Part shown: positions 24,105 to 31,828 of the stretch, piece by piece
How positions within the stretch are numbered: the first letter of the stretch is position 1
How the letters are laid out: every line of letters begins with the position of its first letter
Virus record (IMG/VR): IMGVR_UViG_3300042922_000698
Coordinates: 1-36,297 of that record
DNA from: a virus
Length of the DNA: 36,297 bases
Strand: one strand, 5' to 3'
Program-made: the position numbers and the translations under genes
The notes under the pieces: generated by a model
The model's input: the letters and a program-made list of their open reading frames with translations, nothing else
What the model was told of the DNA's origin: nothing
The model's database searches: none

Positions 24105-24854
24105 CTAAACCTGAGCCGTGATTACACGCCTGACAGCATCATGTAACCTCTGGAAATTAACGCCTTTCCTTGAAGCGCCAAACTCCATTAGCTGATGACC
24201 ACTAAACTTAGTGTCCCTTCTTTTGTCCGACAGCCGACGCGTCAGCAAAGCAAACAGGGACTTACCGCGAATTAAACTCCCTATATTTGATTGAATTTCA
24301 GCATATAGATGCTCAGGATAATGTTCACCTTCCTCCAAAACTAATGAGGAATGATAAAACTCTTGATCATCTAAAACCTTCCCTGGGTGTTCTCGAAAAG
24401 AAAAAGAGTTATTTTGCCTTTGGTATCTGTCCAGTGATAAAGCAAACCATCTTGAGAATAACTGAACTTCATTGACAAACAATCTTTTTTCATCGACAGT
24501 CAAGAGGCTAATCAAATCCCCATCAGAATATAGATCATTTTCAATTGAATACCCAGTGGTTGTAATAATATCATCGAAACCTTCAGGCTTCCCAAAATAA
24601 ACCCATGTATCATTATCTACTATGAAGGCAATGGGAGTTTTGATCTGGCTTTGAGTAATTCTTTGGCGTAATTCCAATACTGAACCTTTACATCCAGCTG
24701 GTAACATATCTACACCCAAGTCCGATAACCCCTCTTCAAGACGCCTATAGAAAATAATATCATCCTTTCCTTCAACTAAAACAGTGGGGATGCTAGTTCT
24801 TTTGAGTAATTCAAAAAGTTCATCCACAGATGGCCTGCGTTTTGCATTACTCAT
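24105..24854 (-). CDS. DUF4435 TOPRIM-like protein (AriB-like, PARIS)
   Basis: 249 residues from the ATG at 24854 (ribosome site AGGGGAG five bases before; an in-frame GTG at 24860 is poorer). The N-terminal TOPRIM-like core has Glu29 and Asp31-Asp32 (VLVEGKDD), Asp80 and Asp82 (FIVDNDTW) and the DUF4435 signature GYSIENDLYS with Glu105. In PARIS systems AriB is held inactive by the ATPase AriA, is released by phage anti-restriction proteins, and then acts as a nuclease (reported to cut tRNA). It starts within five bases of the ATPase stop. Smaller than the described AriB, so it may belong to a related subtype. Confidence 0.8.
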   Translation of the reverse strand: MSNAKRRPSVDELFELLKRTSIPTVLVEGKDDIIFYRRLEEGLSDLGVDMLPAGCKGSVLELRQRITQSQIKTPIAFIVDNDTWVYFGKPEGFDDIITTTGYSIENDLYSDGDLISLLTVDEKRLFVNEVQLFSRWFALSLDRYQRQNNSFSFREHPGKVLDDQEFYHSSLVLEEGEHYPEHLYAEIQSNIGSLIRGKSLFALLTRRLSDKRRDTKFSGHQLMEFGASRKGVNFQRLHDAVRRVITAQV

Positions 24855-24856
24855 TG

Positions 24857-25963
24857 TCACTCCCCTTTATCAACGCCCATCGAAACTTCTTTATCAGGAT
24901 ATTTACCATAAATAAACGGGGAGTGTGTAGCAAATATAAATTGATTAGAAGGATTTTGATTTTGAAGAATTGAAAATATCTGCCTTTGCCAATCAACATG
25001 TAAGCTAAGCTCAGGCTCATCGATGAAAATTACTGAATCTTGATGAAATGCATTATAACAAATAAAACTTAAAAGTTGTTTTTCGCCTGCGGACAAAACA
25101 TCACTATTTACGGCTTCTGCGGCATCGCCAAAATTTAGCCTCTTGCCGAATGAAATCCCCGAGTGTTGAAATAATTTTTCAACCAAGGCCCTAACAGCCT
25201 CATAAGGAACCATCGTTTGTGATCTAAATTCTTCAATCTTTTCTATTTCTTCTCTGGTTTCTGAGAGCAAAGAATCGGCATCTCCATGCTCTCCCTGAGA
25301 TTTTTGATGTCTTTTTATCTTATCAATAACGCTTCTAGATACTTCTTGCTGGAATGAGTTAATCTCCTCTGAAAATGCTGCGTAGCGTCTTAAAAGCAAG
25401 CTGTTAATATCCTTTGTAGATATAGCCGCTACAAATAAATTTGAAGGGTTACTAAATTTTCTTGAAAGAGAATCCAGTGCCTCATCGATTTCTGAAACAG
25501 GCCTTGCACCGGTACGAACCCTAGTATTGCTATTCTGTAATAATGAAAATCCACCTTCAATTCTACGGAATGTTGGAAAGAATATAGACCCACCATTTGC
25601 GAGTAAATAGGACTTGGCTTTTTCTTCAGCCGACTCACCAAAAAAACCTTCTTCGGGAAAGTCAGGGTCATCTTCTAAAGTAAAGCTCTCTCCATTTATG
25701 GTCATTTCTATCTTACAAAAAACATCACCCGTTCTTATGACGGTGCACGTATAAAGAGAGGTCACAACGGTACAAGATTTAAAATCGACTTCCCGCAACG
25801 CATAAATAATATTCCCACTTATTATGAACCAAACTAGTTTCATCAATGTGGTTTTACCGGAACCATTTCGGCCCGTAATCAAATTGAGATCTTCATTAAA
25901 ATTATATTTCTGTTGAGAATTTTTCCCAAATAAACCAACTACAGTAACTGACCTTAGTTTCAT
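24857..25963 (-). CDS. ABC-type AAA ATPase (AriA-like, PARIS)
   Basis: 368 residues with a complete ABC-type ATPase: Walker A GRNGSGKTT (31-39), signature LSAGEKQLLSF (290-300), Walker B VIFIDEPELSLH (311-322) and switch His347 (FATHSPFIYG). The middle (about 95-285) is helical. This architecture, paired with a DUF4435 protein downstream, is that of PARIS AriA, an ATPase that senses phage anti-restriction proteins; AriA is usually longer (over 400 residues), so the subtype is uncertain. Alternatives are other ATPase-TOPRIM pairs such as OLD-like systems. AT-rich, own promoter at 26051-26079, between gpQ and cos: a known type of position for P2-family defence cargo. Confidence 0.82.
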   Translation of the reverse strand: MKLRSVTVVGLFGKNSQQKYNFNEDLNLITGRNGSGKTTLMKLVWFIISGNIIYALREVDFKSCTVVTSLYTCTVIRTGDVFCKIEMTINGESFTLEDDPDFPEEGFFGESAEEKAKSYLLANGGSIFFPTFRRIEGGFSLLQNSNTRVRTGARPVSEIDEALDSLSRKFSNPSNLFVAAISTKDINSLLLRRYAAFSEEINSFQQEVSRSVIDKIKRHQKSQGEHGDADSLLSETREEIEKIEEFRSQTMVPYEAVRALVEKLFQHSGISFGKRLNFGDAAEAVNSDVLSAGEKQLLSFICYNAFHQDSVIFIDEPELSLHVDWQRQIFSILQNQNPSNQFIFATHSPFIYGKYPDKEVSMGVDKGE

Positions 25964-26050
25964 TTAAACCTCTTAGAAAGGGATAGTTCAAGGAATGCAT
26001 AACCTTGAAGGCGAGACTTATCTCATTTCATTAACATTGCTTGTCAACAT

Positions 26051-26079
26051 TTTATACATTTACAATTCGATACCGTCAA
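26051..26079 (-). promoter_or_regulatory. Promoter of the PARIS-like pair
   Basis: Minus strand: TTGACG (26074-26079), 17-base spacer, TATAAA (26051-26056), 88 bases upstream of the ATPase start codon. This is close to the sigma-70 consensus, so the pair is probably expressed in the lysogen independently of phage late control. Confidence 0.7.
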
Positions 26080-26147
26080 TCTTTACTGAGTAAGTTCTGA
26101 TTGGGAGAACATCAAACAATCAATTGGAGCATAACCCCTTGCGCGCA

Positions 26148-26166
26148 ATGCTATCCCCGCCACGCC
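26148..26166. other. cos: cos site (P2-like 19-base cohesive end)
   Basis: On the minus strand the 19 bases read GGCGTGGCGGGGATAGCAT, which differs from the P2 cohesive end (recalled as GGCGAGGCGGGGAAAGCAC) at three positions, and the next seven bases, TGCGCGC, fit P2 too. It lies between gene Q and the replication region, where P2 has cos. The exact nicks are inferred from P2. Confidence 0.85.
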
Positions 26167-26301
26167 TGCCCGCTTTGTGCATCGCTTTTCATGCATGTGC
26201 ATATAGTACCTCTGAACGCGCCAGCTCTGGCTTTACAAACGTTTAGTGATCCAATTTAGATCATGCGGATTCATGCAAGCATATGCACTTTGATGAAGAA
26301 G

Positions 26302-26325
26302 CAAAAAGCCACCTGAAAGGTGGCT
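26302..26325 (-). terminator. Terminator after the LexA-boxed small gene
   Basis: Minus strand: AGCCACCT, three-base loop, AGGTGGCT, then TTTTTGC. A perfect 8-bp stem with a T-tract, 28 bases after the small gene's stop. It stops right-end transcription before cos. Confidence 0.9.
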
Positions 26326-26352
26326 AGTGAACGGTAGGGAAGGGGCAATTAA

Positions 26353-26529
26353 TCATTCAGCCTGGCGGTATATGGCAGCTTCGAAAACAGATGTGTCGAT
26401 TGTTCCTGCCATGTCGCTGATCATCGACAGTGCCATTTTTAATTCATCTTCTTTGCAGTGTGCGATCAGTGATACGTCGGCAATGAACTGAATGCGTGCG
26501 ACCGTTTCACTTAGATTATCTATGCTCAT
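26353..26529 (-). CDS. Small SOS-regulated protein at the right end (58 aa)
   Basis: 58 residues: it begins MSIDNLSETVARIQFIADVS and ends EAAIYRQAE; predominantly helical, acidic, no known domain. The ribosome site AGAAGGAG lies 11 bases before the ATG at 26529, or eight before a TTG at 26532, so the TTG (one residue longer) may be the true start. A strong LexA box lies 30 bases upstream of the ATG and a perfect terminator follows the gene, so it is a self-contained SOS unit. In phage 186 the LexA-controlled antirepressor gene tum is at the same place, next to cos, but Tum is about 146 residues and I see no likeness. An antirepressor role is inferred from position and control. Confidence 0.7.
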   Translation of the reverse strand: MSIDNLSETVARIQFIADVSLIAHCKEDELKMALSMISDMAGTIDTSVFEAAIYRQAE

Positions 26530-26558
26530 CAAATGATTAACTCCTTCTGGTCAAAATA

Positions 26559-26578
26559 TACTGTATGTATAAACAGTA
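26559..26578 (-). promoter_or_regulatory. LexA (SOS) box upstream of the small right-end gene
   Basis: TACTGTATGTATAAACAGTA on the plus strand has CTGT-N8-ACAG with matching flanks, one of the closest possible matches to the enteric LexA consensus. It overlaps a likely minus-strand promoter (TTGAAG, 16 bases, TATACA). Confidence 0.88.
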
Positions 26579-26638
26579 TCATGGTGACTTCAAATCGTAA
26601 AGAATCGTGCGGTTCAGATTAGTCCGACTGCCGTTTTA

Positions 26639-28867
26639 TTAATCAGGCAGCTGTATGCCTCTTTTTCTCGCGAGCGCAATGAAGCGCTTTAGTGGTGTGG
26701 GATTTTTGCGCCGACTATGGAAGAGGTAGCCGCTTGTACCGCTCCAGTAAGAAAGCTCCCCAACCTTTATTGTATGGCCTTTCATCATGCGTACAGCTTC
26801 ACCGTCGGATAGTGTTAACCTGGAGATCTCAAAGAAACTCTTTTTCAACGTTTCCCGTTCTTTGTAATGACTCAGTTCAGAGTGAGATTTGTTCGGCTCA
26901 GGTTGCTCCTGCGCTGGCTTTTCTCTTAATCGCTTAAGAATCCTTCTGCGATCGGCGCGAGTAGGGGGTTTAGAGAAATCGATAGCAGCCTCGGAGTCTG
27001 TTGGCTCCGTACAGTTATTGACAGAACTCCGAGAGGACGCGGACGCGTCCTTAAATTCCAAACCCAAATCAACGGCACGTTTCGGGACAATCTTCCATTG
27101 CATCAGACGGGTTAAAATTGACGTATCGTCGCCAACTTCGGTTGCGTAAACACCCTTGATGCGCACGGTTTCCTCACCGTATTCATTAAAGTTTTCACTT
27201 GCCTGATACCAGGTGCGCACAGCCAGTTCGTCGCGGCGCACGAACGGGCCTCCCTGCGCGTTAACATATCCAGCCCAGTCTCCTGCATCGGCTGCATCAT
27301 GCGCTGCCGCAAACTCGACGCTAAGTCCGTGCGCGGTTTCGCTGTCAGCCATGCGGCGCAGTTCGCGGTAAACCGTGACCGGCGCGCCGCCCACAAACTG
27401 GAATTGCCGTATGTGCCAGCGTGCCGCCCATGCGGAAACGGCCGAGGCGGTTTCCTTCAGGTCTTTGCCGCTTTCGTCGTCCCTCTCGCCGTCCAGCGCG
27501 TAGCCATCGATATTCTTGGAAATGTATTTAGCAACATAACCCGTCGCGCTGCCTTTCTCCGGGTTAATAGCCTCGGCGTGAAAACGAGCCTTACGGGCCT
27601 TTTCGGTTGTCAGTTCGCTGCCGTCTTCCTGCCAGGCGTAGTCGCGGATAATCTCGCGCACGCGCTCAGCCTGCTCCGGGCGCATAAACATAAGCATGTG
27701 CCAGTGCGGGGTTGCATCATGATGAGGCTCAGCAACGCGAATCCCGAAGATGCGGATTTCTTCGCGGTGCAGCTTGGCGCGGATTTTCTGCCAGACACGG
27801 CAGAGATAACGCTGCGTGTCGGCCGGGCTGGCACCATTCCATTTACGGTTACGATGCCCGGTTTTGATTGTGGCGTGATAGCGCGCGGGGGCGGTCAGCG
27901 TGTAGAACTCGCCGATAAAGCCCATCTCATTGCAGATGTTTTCGAAGCCGCGAATGCGGGTCATCAGCTCGCAGCGGCGAATCGCCGGATTGGCCACACT
28001 GCCGTCGTATTTCTCAATCAGGCTGATGCGGTTGCCTTCTTCGTCTTCCAGCTCCATTCCCTTCAGAAATTCACGGGTGCGGCGCTTCTGCTCGCGCCAC
28101 TCTGAAACGGTCATGCTGCTGGCGTAGGGGGTGTGTTTTTTGCTGACGTTAGCCAGGGCAATCTGAAGATGCTCACGCCATGATGCGGCCACGCGGCGCA
28201 GTCGGCCTTTCCACCATTTTTCCGTCTGCATACGCATGATCGCCGGGGTAACTTCCTCCGGGTCAAATAGCCGCGACGTGACTTTATCCCACAATGGCGG
28301 CATCTGGTTCAGCTCGCGGGTAATAGTGGCGGCAGTCATGTAAACGCGGTGCGTGTATTTGTAATCTGACTCGGCGCTGGCCTGCGCGTGTGCCTGTACC
28401 AGCTCGGCGAGAATGAAATTAGCCACATCCCCAGCAAGCAAATCGACGTCAGCGCGAGCCATATCCGGCAGGCGGTTAAAGCGGCGCATCAGATTGAAAA
28501 GCTGACCACCTGCTACCGCCGCATTGTCACGCTCAGTTGCGTTACCGCCGAGTAACTTTAATGTGCTCCCCTTCATTACCCCGACACGATATTGAGCGTT
28601 AACGGTTTCAACGCGTGGCAATGTGCGCTCAACAAATGTCTTTACTAAGTACGCATTGGCGCGGGCTGTTCCCTGCGTCTTTTCCAGATCGCTGATGCGG
28701 CGTTTAACGTCGAGTTGTATCAGAGCAGGCTGCATAACGAGCAACTCCTGCGCACGCACTAAAGCCGCAATCATCTGACTGCGGCTGTGCATTTCCTCAT
28801 AGGTGGGATAGGGGCTGGCGATGGCTTCCCGTGGAGCATTCCACGGGTAAGCAAATTCCTCATGCAT
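26639..28867 (-). CDS. A: Rolling-circle replication initiation endonuclease gpA
   Basis: 742 residues (P2 gpA 761). It nicks the origin inside its own gene and starts rolling-circle replication. The HUH metal motif is His388-Trp-His390 (ATPHWHMLMF), and the two catalytic tyrosines are Tyr444 and Tyr448 (GYVAKYISKNID), matching the P2 pair spaced by four. The C-terminal 170 residues are variable and polar. The start ATG overlaps the stop of the TraR/DksA-like gene. Codon use is that of the phage core, not of the AT-rich cargo. Confidence 0.95.
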   Translation of the reverse strand: MHEEFAYPWNAPREAIASPYPTYEEMHSRSQMIAALVRAQELLVMQPALIQLDVKRRISDLEKTQGTARANAYLVKTFVERTLPRVETVNAQYRVGVMKGSTLKLLGGNATERDNAAVAGGQLFNLMRRFNRLPDMARADVDLLAGDVANFILAELVQAHAQASAESDYKYTHRVYMTAATITRELNQMPPLWDKVTSRLFDPEEVTPAIMRMQTEKWWKGRLRRVAASWREHLQIALANVSKKHTPYASSMTVSEWREQKRRTREFLKGMELEDEEGNRISLIEKYDGSVANPAIRRCELMTRIRGFENICNEMGFIGEFYTLTAPARYHATIKTGHRNRKWNGASPADTQRYLCRVWQKIRAKLHREEIRIFGIRVAEPHHDATPHWHMLMFMRPEQAERVREIIRDYAWQEDGSELTTEKARKARFHAEAINPEKGSATGYVAKYISKNIDGYALDGERDDESGKDLKETASAVSAWAARWHIRQFQFVGGAPVTVYRELRRMADSETAHGLSVEFAAAHDAADAGDWAGYVNAQGGPFVRRDELAVRTWYQASENFNEYGEETVRIKGVYATEVGDDTSILTRLMQWKIVPKRAVDLGLEFKDASASSRSSVNNCTEPTDSEAAIDFSKPPTRADRRRILKRLREKPAQEQPEPNKSHSELSHYKERETLKKSFFEISRLTLSDGEAVRMMKGHTIKVGELSYWSGTSGYLFHSRRKNPTPLKRFIALARKRGIQLPD

Positions 28868-29091
28868 CAGGAATTACCCTGCCGGTGTTTACTGCGATGT
28901 TCCTCAATTTCCTGGCAGGAAACGCAGCGAGTTACACCCAGATATGCGCGCCGGCGCTTTTCAGGAATTGGGGAATCACAGTCTTCACAAAATGAGGCGC
29001 TTACAGCAGGCGCGCGATTGACGATATTCGCAATGTTGCGAGCCAGCATTTCGTCGGTGCGCTGCTGTACGATGTCCATTGAGTCAGCCAT
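28867..29091 (-). CDS. TraR/DksA-type zinc finger protein
   Basis: 74 residues with a C4 zinc finger: C-x2-C (FCEDCDSPIP) and C-x2-C (TRCVSCQEIEEHR), the TraR/DksA family pattern. The N-terminal helix is MADSMDIVQQRTDEMLARN. Such proteins bind the secondary channel of RNA polymerase; P2-family phages often have one just before gene A. It shares a base with both neighbouring genes, so it is translationally coupled. Confidence 0.9.
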   Translation of the reverse strand: MADSMDIVQQRTDEMLARNIANIVNRAPAVSASFCEDCDSPIPEKRRRAYLGVTRCVSCQEIEEHRSKHRQGNS

Positions 29092-29321
29092 TAATGCGCC
29101 TCCTCAATCTGAGCATGGATTTTTTCCGCTTCCTGATTAAGCAGCTCGGCTGCTTCGATGTGTGTCATTCCATCACTACGGATTTTCCATGCCAATACAT
29201 TGAGGCGTGAGGCCATAAGTTCTGCACGAGCAAGACGCTCTTCGCGACGCGCATCATTCAGCATCATATCGAGTTCGATATAAGAATCAGGCTTAGTGGT
29301 ACGAGGTAATTTATTCAGCAT
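29091..29321 (-). CDS. DUF2732 family early protein
   Basis: 76 residues, mainly helical, with the pattern ELDMMLNDARREERLARAEL and VLAWKIRSDGMTHIEAAELL, matching the DUF2732 family of P2-like early regions. Function unknown. AAGGA lies seven bases before the ATG. It overlaps the next gene by one base. Confidence 0.82.
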   Translation of the reverse strand: MLNKLPRTTKPDSYIELDMMLNDARREERLARAELMASRLNVLAWKIRSDGMTHIEAAELLNQEAEKIHAQIEEAH

Positions 29322-29388
29322 GTGATTTCCTTGTATTCAGGCAAAGCGAATCCCGGCGGGTTTACGCCAATAAATCGCTTTGGGTTAT

Positions 29389-29730
29389 TTAGTTCGAAAG
29401 AGTCATATGTTTGGGGAAAAAACTCACAACGACTTTCAGGTGGTTCATTGCGCGAATCAGTGCGTTTCTTTCTTCGTTAGTGAGATCAGTAAAATTGGCT
29501 GAGTGCCGGTCTTTGCCGATATTCGCCAGGAAAAAAATAGCGCTTAACGCTCGCTTGTTATCCTGATAATTGTTGTCAGTCACATCGCGCATTTCAGCAA
29601 TAAAACGGGCCACATCTTTTTCGCAATTACCGCCCATCAGTTGCGCACGAAGCAGTGCAACATGATTCAGCGCGGCAACACGTTGACCGGCTGTCAGTTC
29701 GACCAACATGGAATCGCCTTCGATAGCCAT
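29389..29730 (-). CDS. DUF5347 family early protein
   Basis: 113 residues with the family pattern VAALNHVALLRAQLMGG and KRALSAIFFLANIGKDRH. This family is known from P2-like prophage early operons; the role is unknown. A GGGG ribosome site six bases before the ATG at 29730 supports the start, which lies within the 3' end of fil (37-base overlap). Confidence 0.78.
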   Translation of the reverse strand: MAIEGDSMLVELTAGQRVAALNHVALLRAQLMGGNCEKDVARFIAEMRDVTDNNYQDNKRALSAIFFLANIGKDRHSANFTDLTNEERNALIRAMNHLKVVVSFFPKHMTLSN

Positions 29731-29882
29731 GATTTGCCCCTTTTAGGTAATGCTTGTGCTTTTACTTCTGAAGCTAACGACGTTGCTGGATTCCAGCGCT
29801 TACCGTTTTCTCCCATGATCCAGCCGTGTCCGTATGACATGGATGGGCTTTGGCGTGTGAGTCTTGCTGCCAATGAGATCAT
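29694..29882 (-). CDS. fil: Fil family protein (host filamentation)
   Basis: 62 residues starting MISLAARLTRQSPSMSYGHG and WIMGENGKRWNP, the N-terminal pattern of the phage 186 Fil family. In 186, Fil inhibits host cell division and replication when the prophage is induced. The C-terminal part is short and not well conserved. AGGGGG lies four bases before the ATG. The position directly after cII is that of 186. Confidence 0.78.
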   Translation of the reverse strand: MISLAARLTRQSPSMSYGHGWIMGENGKRWNPATSLASEVKAQALPKRGKSWLSKAIPCWSN

Positions 29883-29891
29883 GATTCCCCC

Positions 29892-30401
29892 TCAACTCAT
29901 ACCAAATGATGCACCAATGCCGCTGATAGCATCGACAGTTGAGGATAAAGCCGGATTAGCCTGAATACGCGCCTGTACTGCCATTGCGGCCAAGGTTAAG
30001 CAGCGAATACCGCTATTAACGTTTTGCAAAAGGCCGTGTTTGCTGCTGGCGGTCATTGGTGCTGTAGAAATCGCACCTGCTGCCAACTGGCCGACTTCTG
30101 CAGTAGCTTTCATGACATACAGAGGAAATTTTTCATCAGCGACTTCGTTTACCGGCACACAGGGGAGGCACTGGATTTGCGCCAGCAGGCCATCAACTAA
30201 CGTTGCATCCTCAGTGACATCGGTAAGGGCTAAAACCTCTAAGACGGTAAGTTGATGTGGCTGGTCTGGATTCAACTTATTACGCAGCGTTTGCGCACGC
30301 ATGCCGGACTGCTTAGCGACGTCTTCCATGTTGTGAGCTAACGCGAATTTGCGACAGGCATCGTCGTAACGGGTATGGGTAGAAACCTTGAAATCAAACA
30401 T
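29892..30401 (-). CDS. cII: Regulatory protein CII (186 type)
   Basis: 169 residues from the ATG at 30401 (ribosome site AAGGA, seven bases), the length of 186 CII; the longer frame from 30515 is not supported. The N-terminus (MFDFKVSTHTRYDDACRKFA) and the helix-turn-helix (MEDVAKQSGMRAQTLRNKLN) fit the family. In 186, CII activates the promoter that establishes lysogeny by cI expression. It is the second gene of the lytic early operon after cox. Confidence 0.88.
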   Translation of the reverse strand: MFDFKVSTHTRYDDACRKFALAHNMEDVAKQSGMRAQTLRNKLNPDQPHQLTVLEVLALTDVTEDATLVDGLLAQIQCLPCVPVNEVADEKFPLYVMKATAEVGQLAAGAISTAPMTASSKHGLLQNVNSGIRCLTLAAMAVQARIQANPALSSTVDAISGIGASFGMS

Positions 30402-30432
30402 GCTCAGATCCTTTTTAACTTGCAAAATCAAG

Positions 30433-30834
30433 TTATGGTTTGATGTAGCGGCATTTGATTGCCTGCTGGCGGTTCTTTTCACGCCATGCAGCAACATTGA
30501 TAAGCGGATTGCCATGTTTCGTCATGGTGGTTTCTACCACTTCGCCTGTCTTACGATTAGTGCGGTTCTGTGTGTAGGTGAAAGATGGGGTAGGGGCGAG
30601 CAGCACAACCCCGTTAGCAATCCATTTCTCCAGCACCGACAGGCTAATGCGGTTGGCTGCAGCAAAGTCCTGCTTAGACATTGTTGGGGATGTGGCGAGC
30701 GTGACGGCTTTGTTTACGGCGTCGTTTACTGCTTCGCTGATGGCTGGCATCAAAATCGCTGCGACATTGGCAATAAAATCTTGAGATTGCACTAAGTCAA
30801 ATGCGTTCTGACTGTTTGCATTTTCAGTATGCAT
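30433..30834 (-). CDS. cox: Cox/Apl-type regulator and excisionase
   Basis: 133 residues from the ATG at 30834 (AGGAG ten bases before). The N-terminal 45 residues are an extension (MHTENANSQNAFDLVQ..) not present in P2 Cox. A winged helix follows (MSKQDFAAANRISLSVLEKW, then NGVVLLAPTP), ending NPLINVAAWREKNRQQAIKC as many Cox-like proteins do. Cox-type proteins repress cI and direct Int towards excision. The gene is divergent from cI across a 114-base switch region. Only modest likeness to P2 Cox, so the name rests partly on position. Confidence 0.75.
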   Translation of the reverse strand: MHTENANSQNAFDLVQSQDFIANVAAILMPAISEAVNDAVNKAVTLATSPTMSKQDFAAANRISLSVLEKWIANGVVLLAPTPSFTYTQNRTNRKTGEVVETTMTKHGNPLINVAAWREKNRQQAIKCRYIKP

Positions 30835-30892
30835 AACGCAGTATCTCCTGTTAGTTGAACGTGTTCTACGGTGTTGCATATGGTGTGCTAAC

Positions 30893-30929
30893 ACTTTAGA
30901 TCCGTTTTTCTTATCTGTAAATAAGAAAA
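30893..30929. promoter_or_regulatory. Lysis-lysogeny switch: lytic promoter and palindromic operator
   Basis: On the minus strand TTTACA (30916-30921), 17 bases, TAAAGT (30893-30898) form a good early lytic promoter reading into cox. A palindrome with 9-bp arms, TTTTCTTAT and ATAAGAAAA around six bases (30906-30929), covers its -35 element and lies 20 bases before cI. It is the best candidate operator for the cI product. Confidence 0.65.
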
Positions 30930-30948
30930 TAAAATCTAGGGTTAAAGG

Positions 30949-31785
30949 ATGCGCATTGAAAAAGCTGTTGGGCCTGAAGTTTTAGAGCGAATGCTTTCTG
31001 CATACGGCTTCAGTATGCAAAAGGAGCTGGCCGAGCATCTGGGTATAGCTAAAAGCAATGTTGCTGGCTGGGTGCAACGCGGGCAGGTTCCGGGTAATGC
31101 TATTGTGCAGTGCGCTTTAGATACTGGCGCTGATGTTAATTGGTTAGTAACAGGCGAACTTGAAAAAGCAAACTCTGTGCCTGAACTGCCTAACCTGACT
31201 GGTAAAGCTGTCTACGATGAAGTTTTGGCTAATGGTGGTAAACCTGTTCTTCGCCGTATCCTTGATGCATATGGATTTACACTGCAAAAGCAACTTTGTG
31301 AATTATTGGATATTTCATCAGGGACGGTCAGTACTTGGGTAAGGCGGAATTATTTTCCTGGTGATGTTGTTGTCACGTGTGCAATCGATACTGGTGTGTC
31401 TCTTAGATGGTTAGCAACCGGGAAAGGGAATTTAAACAAGGAACAAATTTCTATTGATGCTGTAAATGAAATCCCACGTAAGGTTTTAACTTCTGGAGTT
31501 CTAAGTGACTCTGGAAGTTGGACTGTTGATCTTAGCTTTATTAAGCATTCCTTCAAACAGCCAGTTTTTATATCCAGCAACTATGCTTCTTGGATTGTTG
31601 ATATGAATATCACAGATATAAGCAACGGAAAATGGCTTCTAGGTATTGATGATAAATACGACGTTTACGATATAACAGTCTTACCAGGCCGTAAAATTGA
31701 GGTTGTTAAAACTAATAATTTTATATGCGGAATCGATGAAGTAAAGGCTGTGGGTAAAGTAATTATTACCTTAGTAACTGACTGA
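30949..31785 (+). CDS. cI: CI-type phage repressor with two helix-turn-helix domains
   Basis: 278 residues; the phage 186 CI is 192. The N-terminal DNA-binding domain occurs twice in tandem, at about residues 11-70 and 100-159. The copies align without gaps and are 50 percent identical (30 of 60), both having AYGF..QK.L, a turn helix (KSNVAGWVQRG; GTVSTWVRRN), CA.DTG and W L.TG. The C-terminal domain (about 180-278, with LPGRKIEVV and FICGIDEVKAVGKVI) resembles that of 186 CI, which forms higher-order oligomers. It represses the divergent cox promoter. AGGG lies seven bases before the ATG. cI probably starts a transcript that continues into the cargo genes. Confidence 0.92.
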   Translation: MRIEKAVGPEVLERMLSAYGFSMQKELAEHLGIAKSNVAGWVQRGQVPGNAIVQCALDTGADVNWLVTGELEKANSVPELPNLTGKAVYDEVLANGGKPVLRRILDAYGFTLQKQLCELLDISSGTVSTWVRRNYFPGDVVVTCAIDTGVSLRWLATGKGNLNKEQISIDAVNEIPRKVLTSGVLSDSGSWTVDLSFIKHSFKQPVFISSNYASWIVDMNITDISNGKWLLGIDDKYDVYDITVLPGRKIEVVKTNNFICGIDEVKAVGKVIITLVTD

Positions 31786-31828
31786 TGTGGCGTATATCAG
31801 TGTTTTTTTGTTTTTTGAAGGAATTACT

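Larger units (their letters stand above)
25964..26352. other. Non-coding cos region
   Basis: 389 bases without a gene. It contains the promoter of the ATPase pair (26051-26079), cos (26148-26166), a cluster of ATGC-rich repeats (26177-26288) and a terminator (26302-26325). No protein frame here is supported. Confidence 0.7.

Noticed and set aside
26353-26529. DinI-like or Tum-like identity for the small SOS gene
   Set aside because: The sequence lacks the DinI pattern and is far shorter than Tum; only position and LexA control are shared, so no gene name was given.
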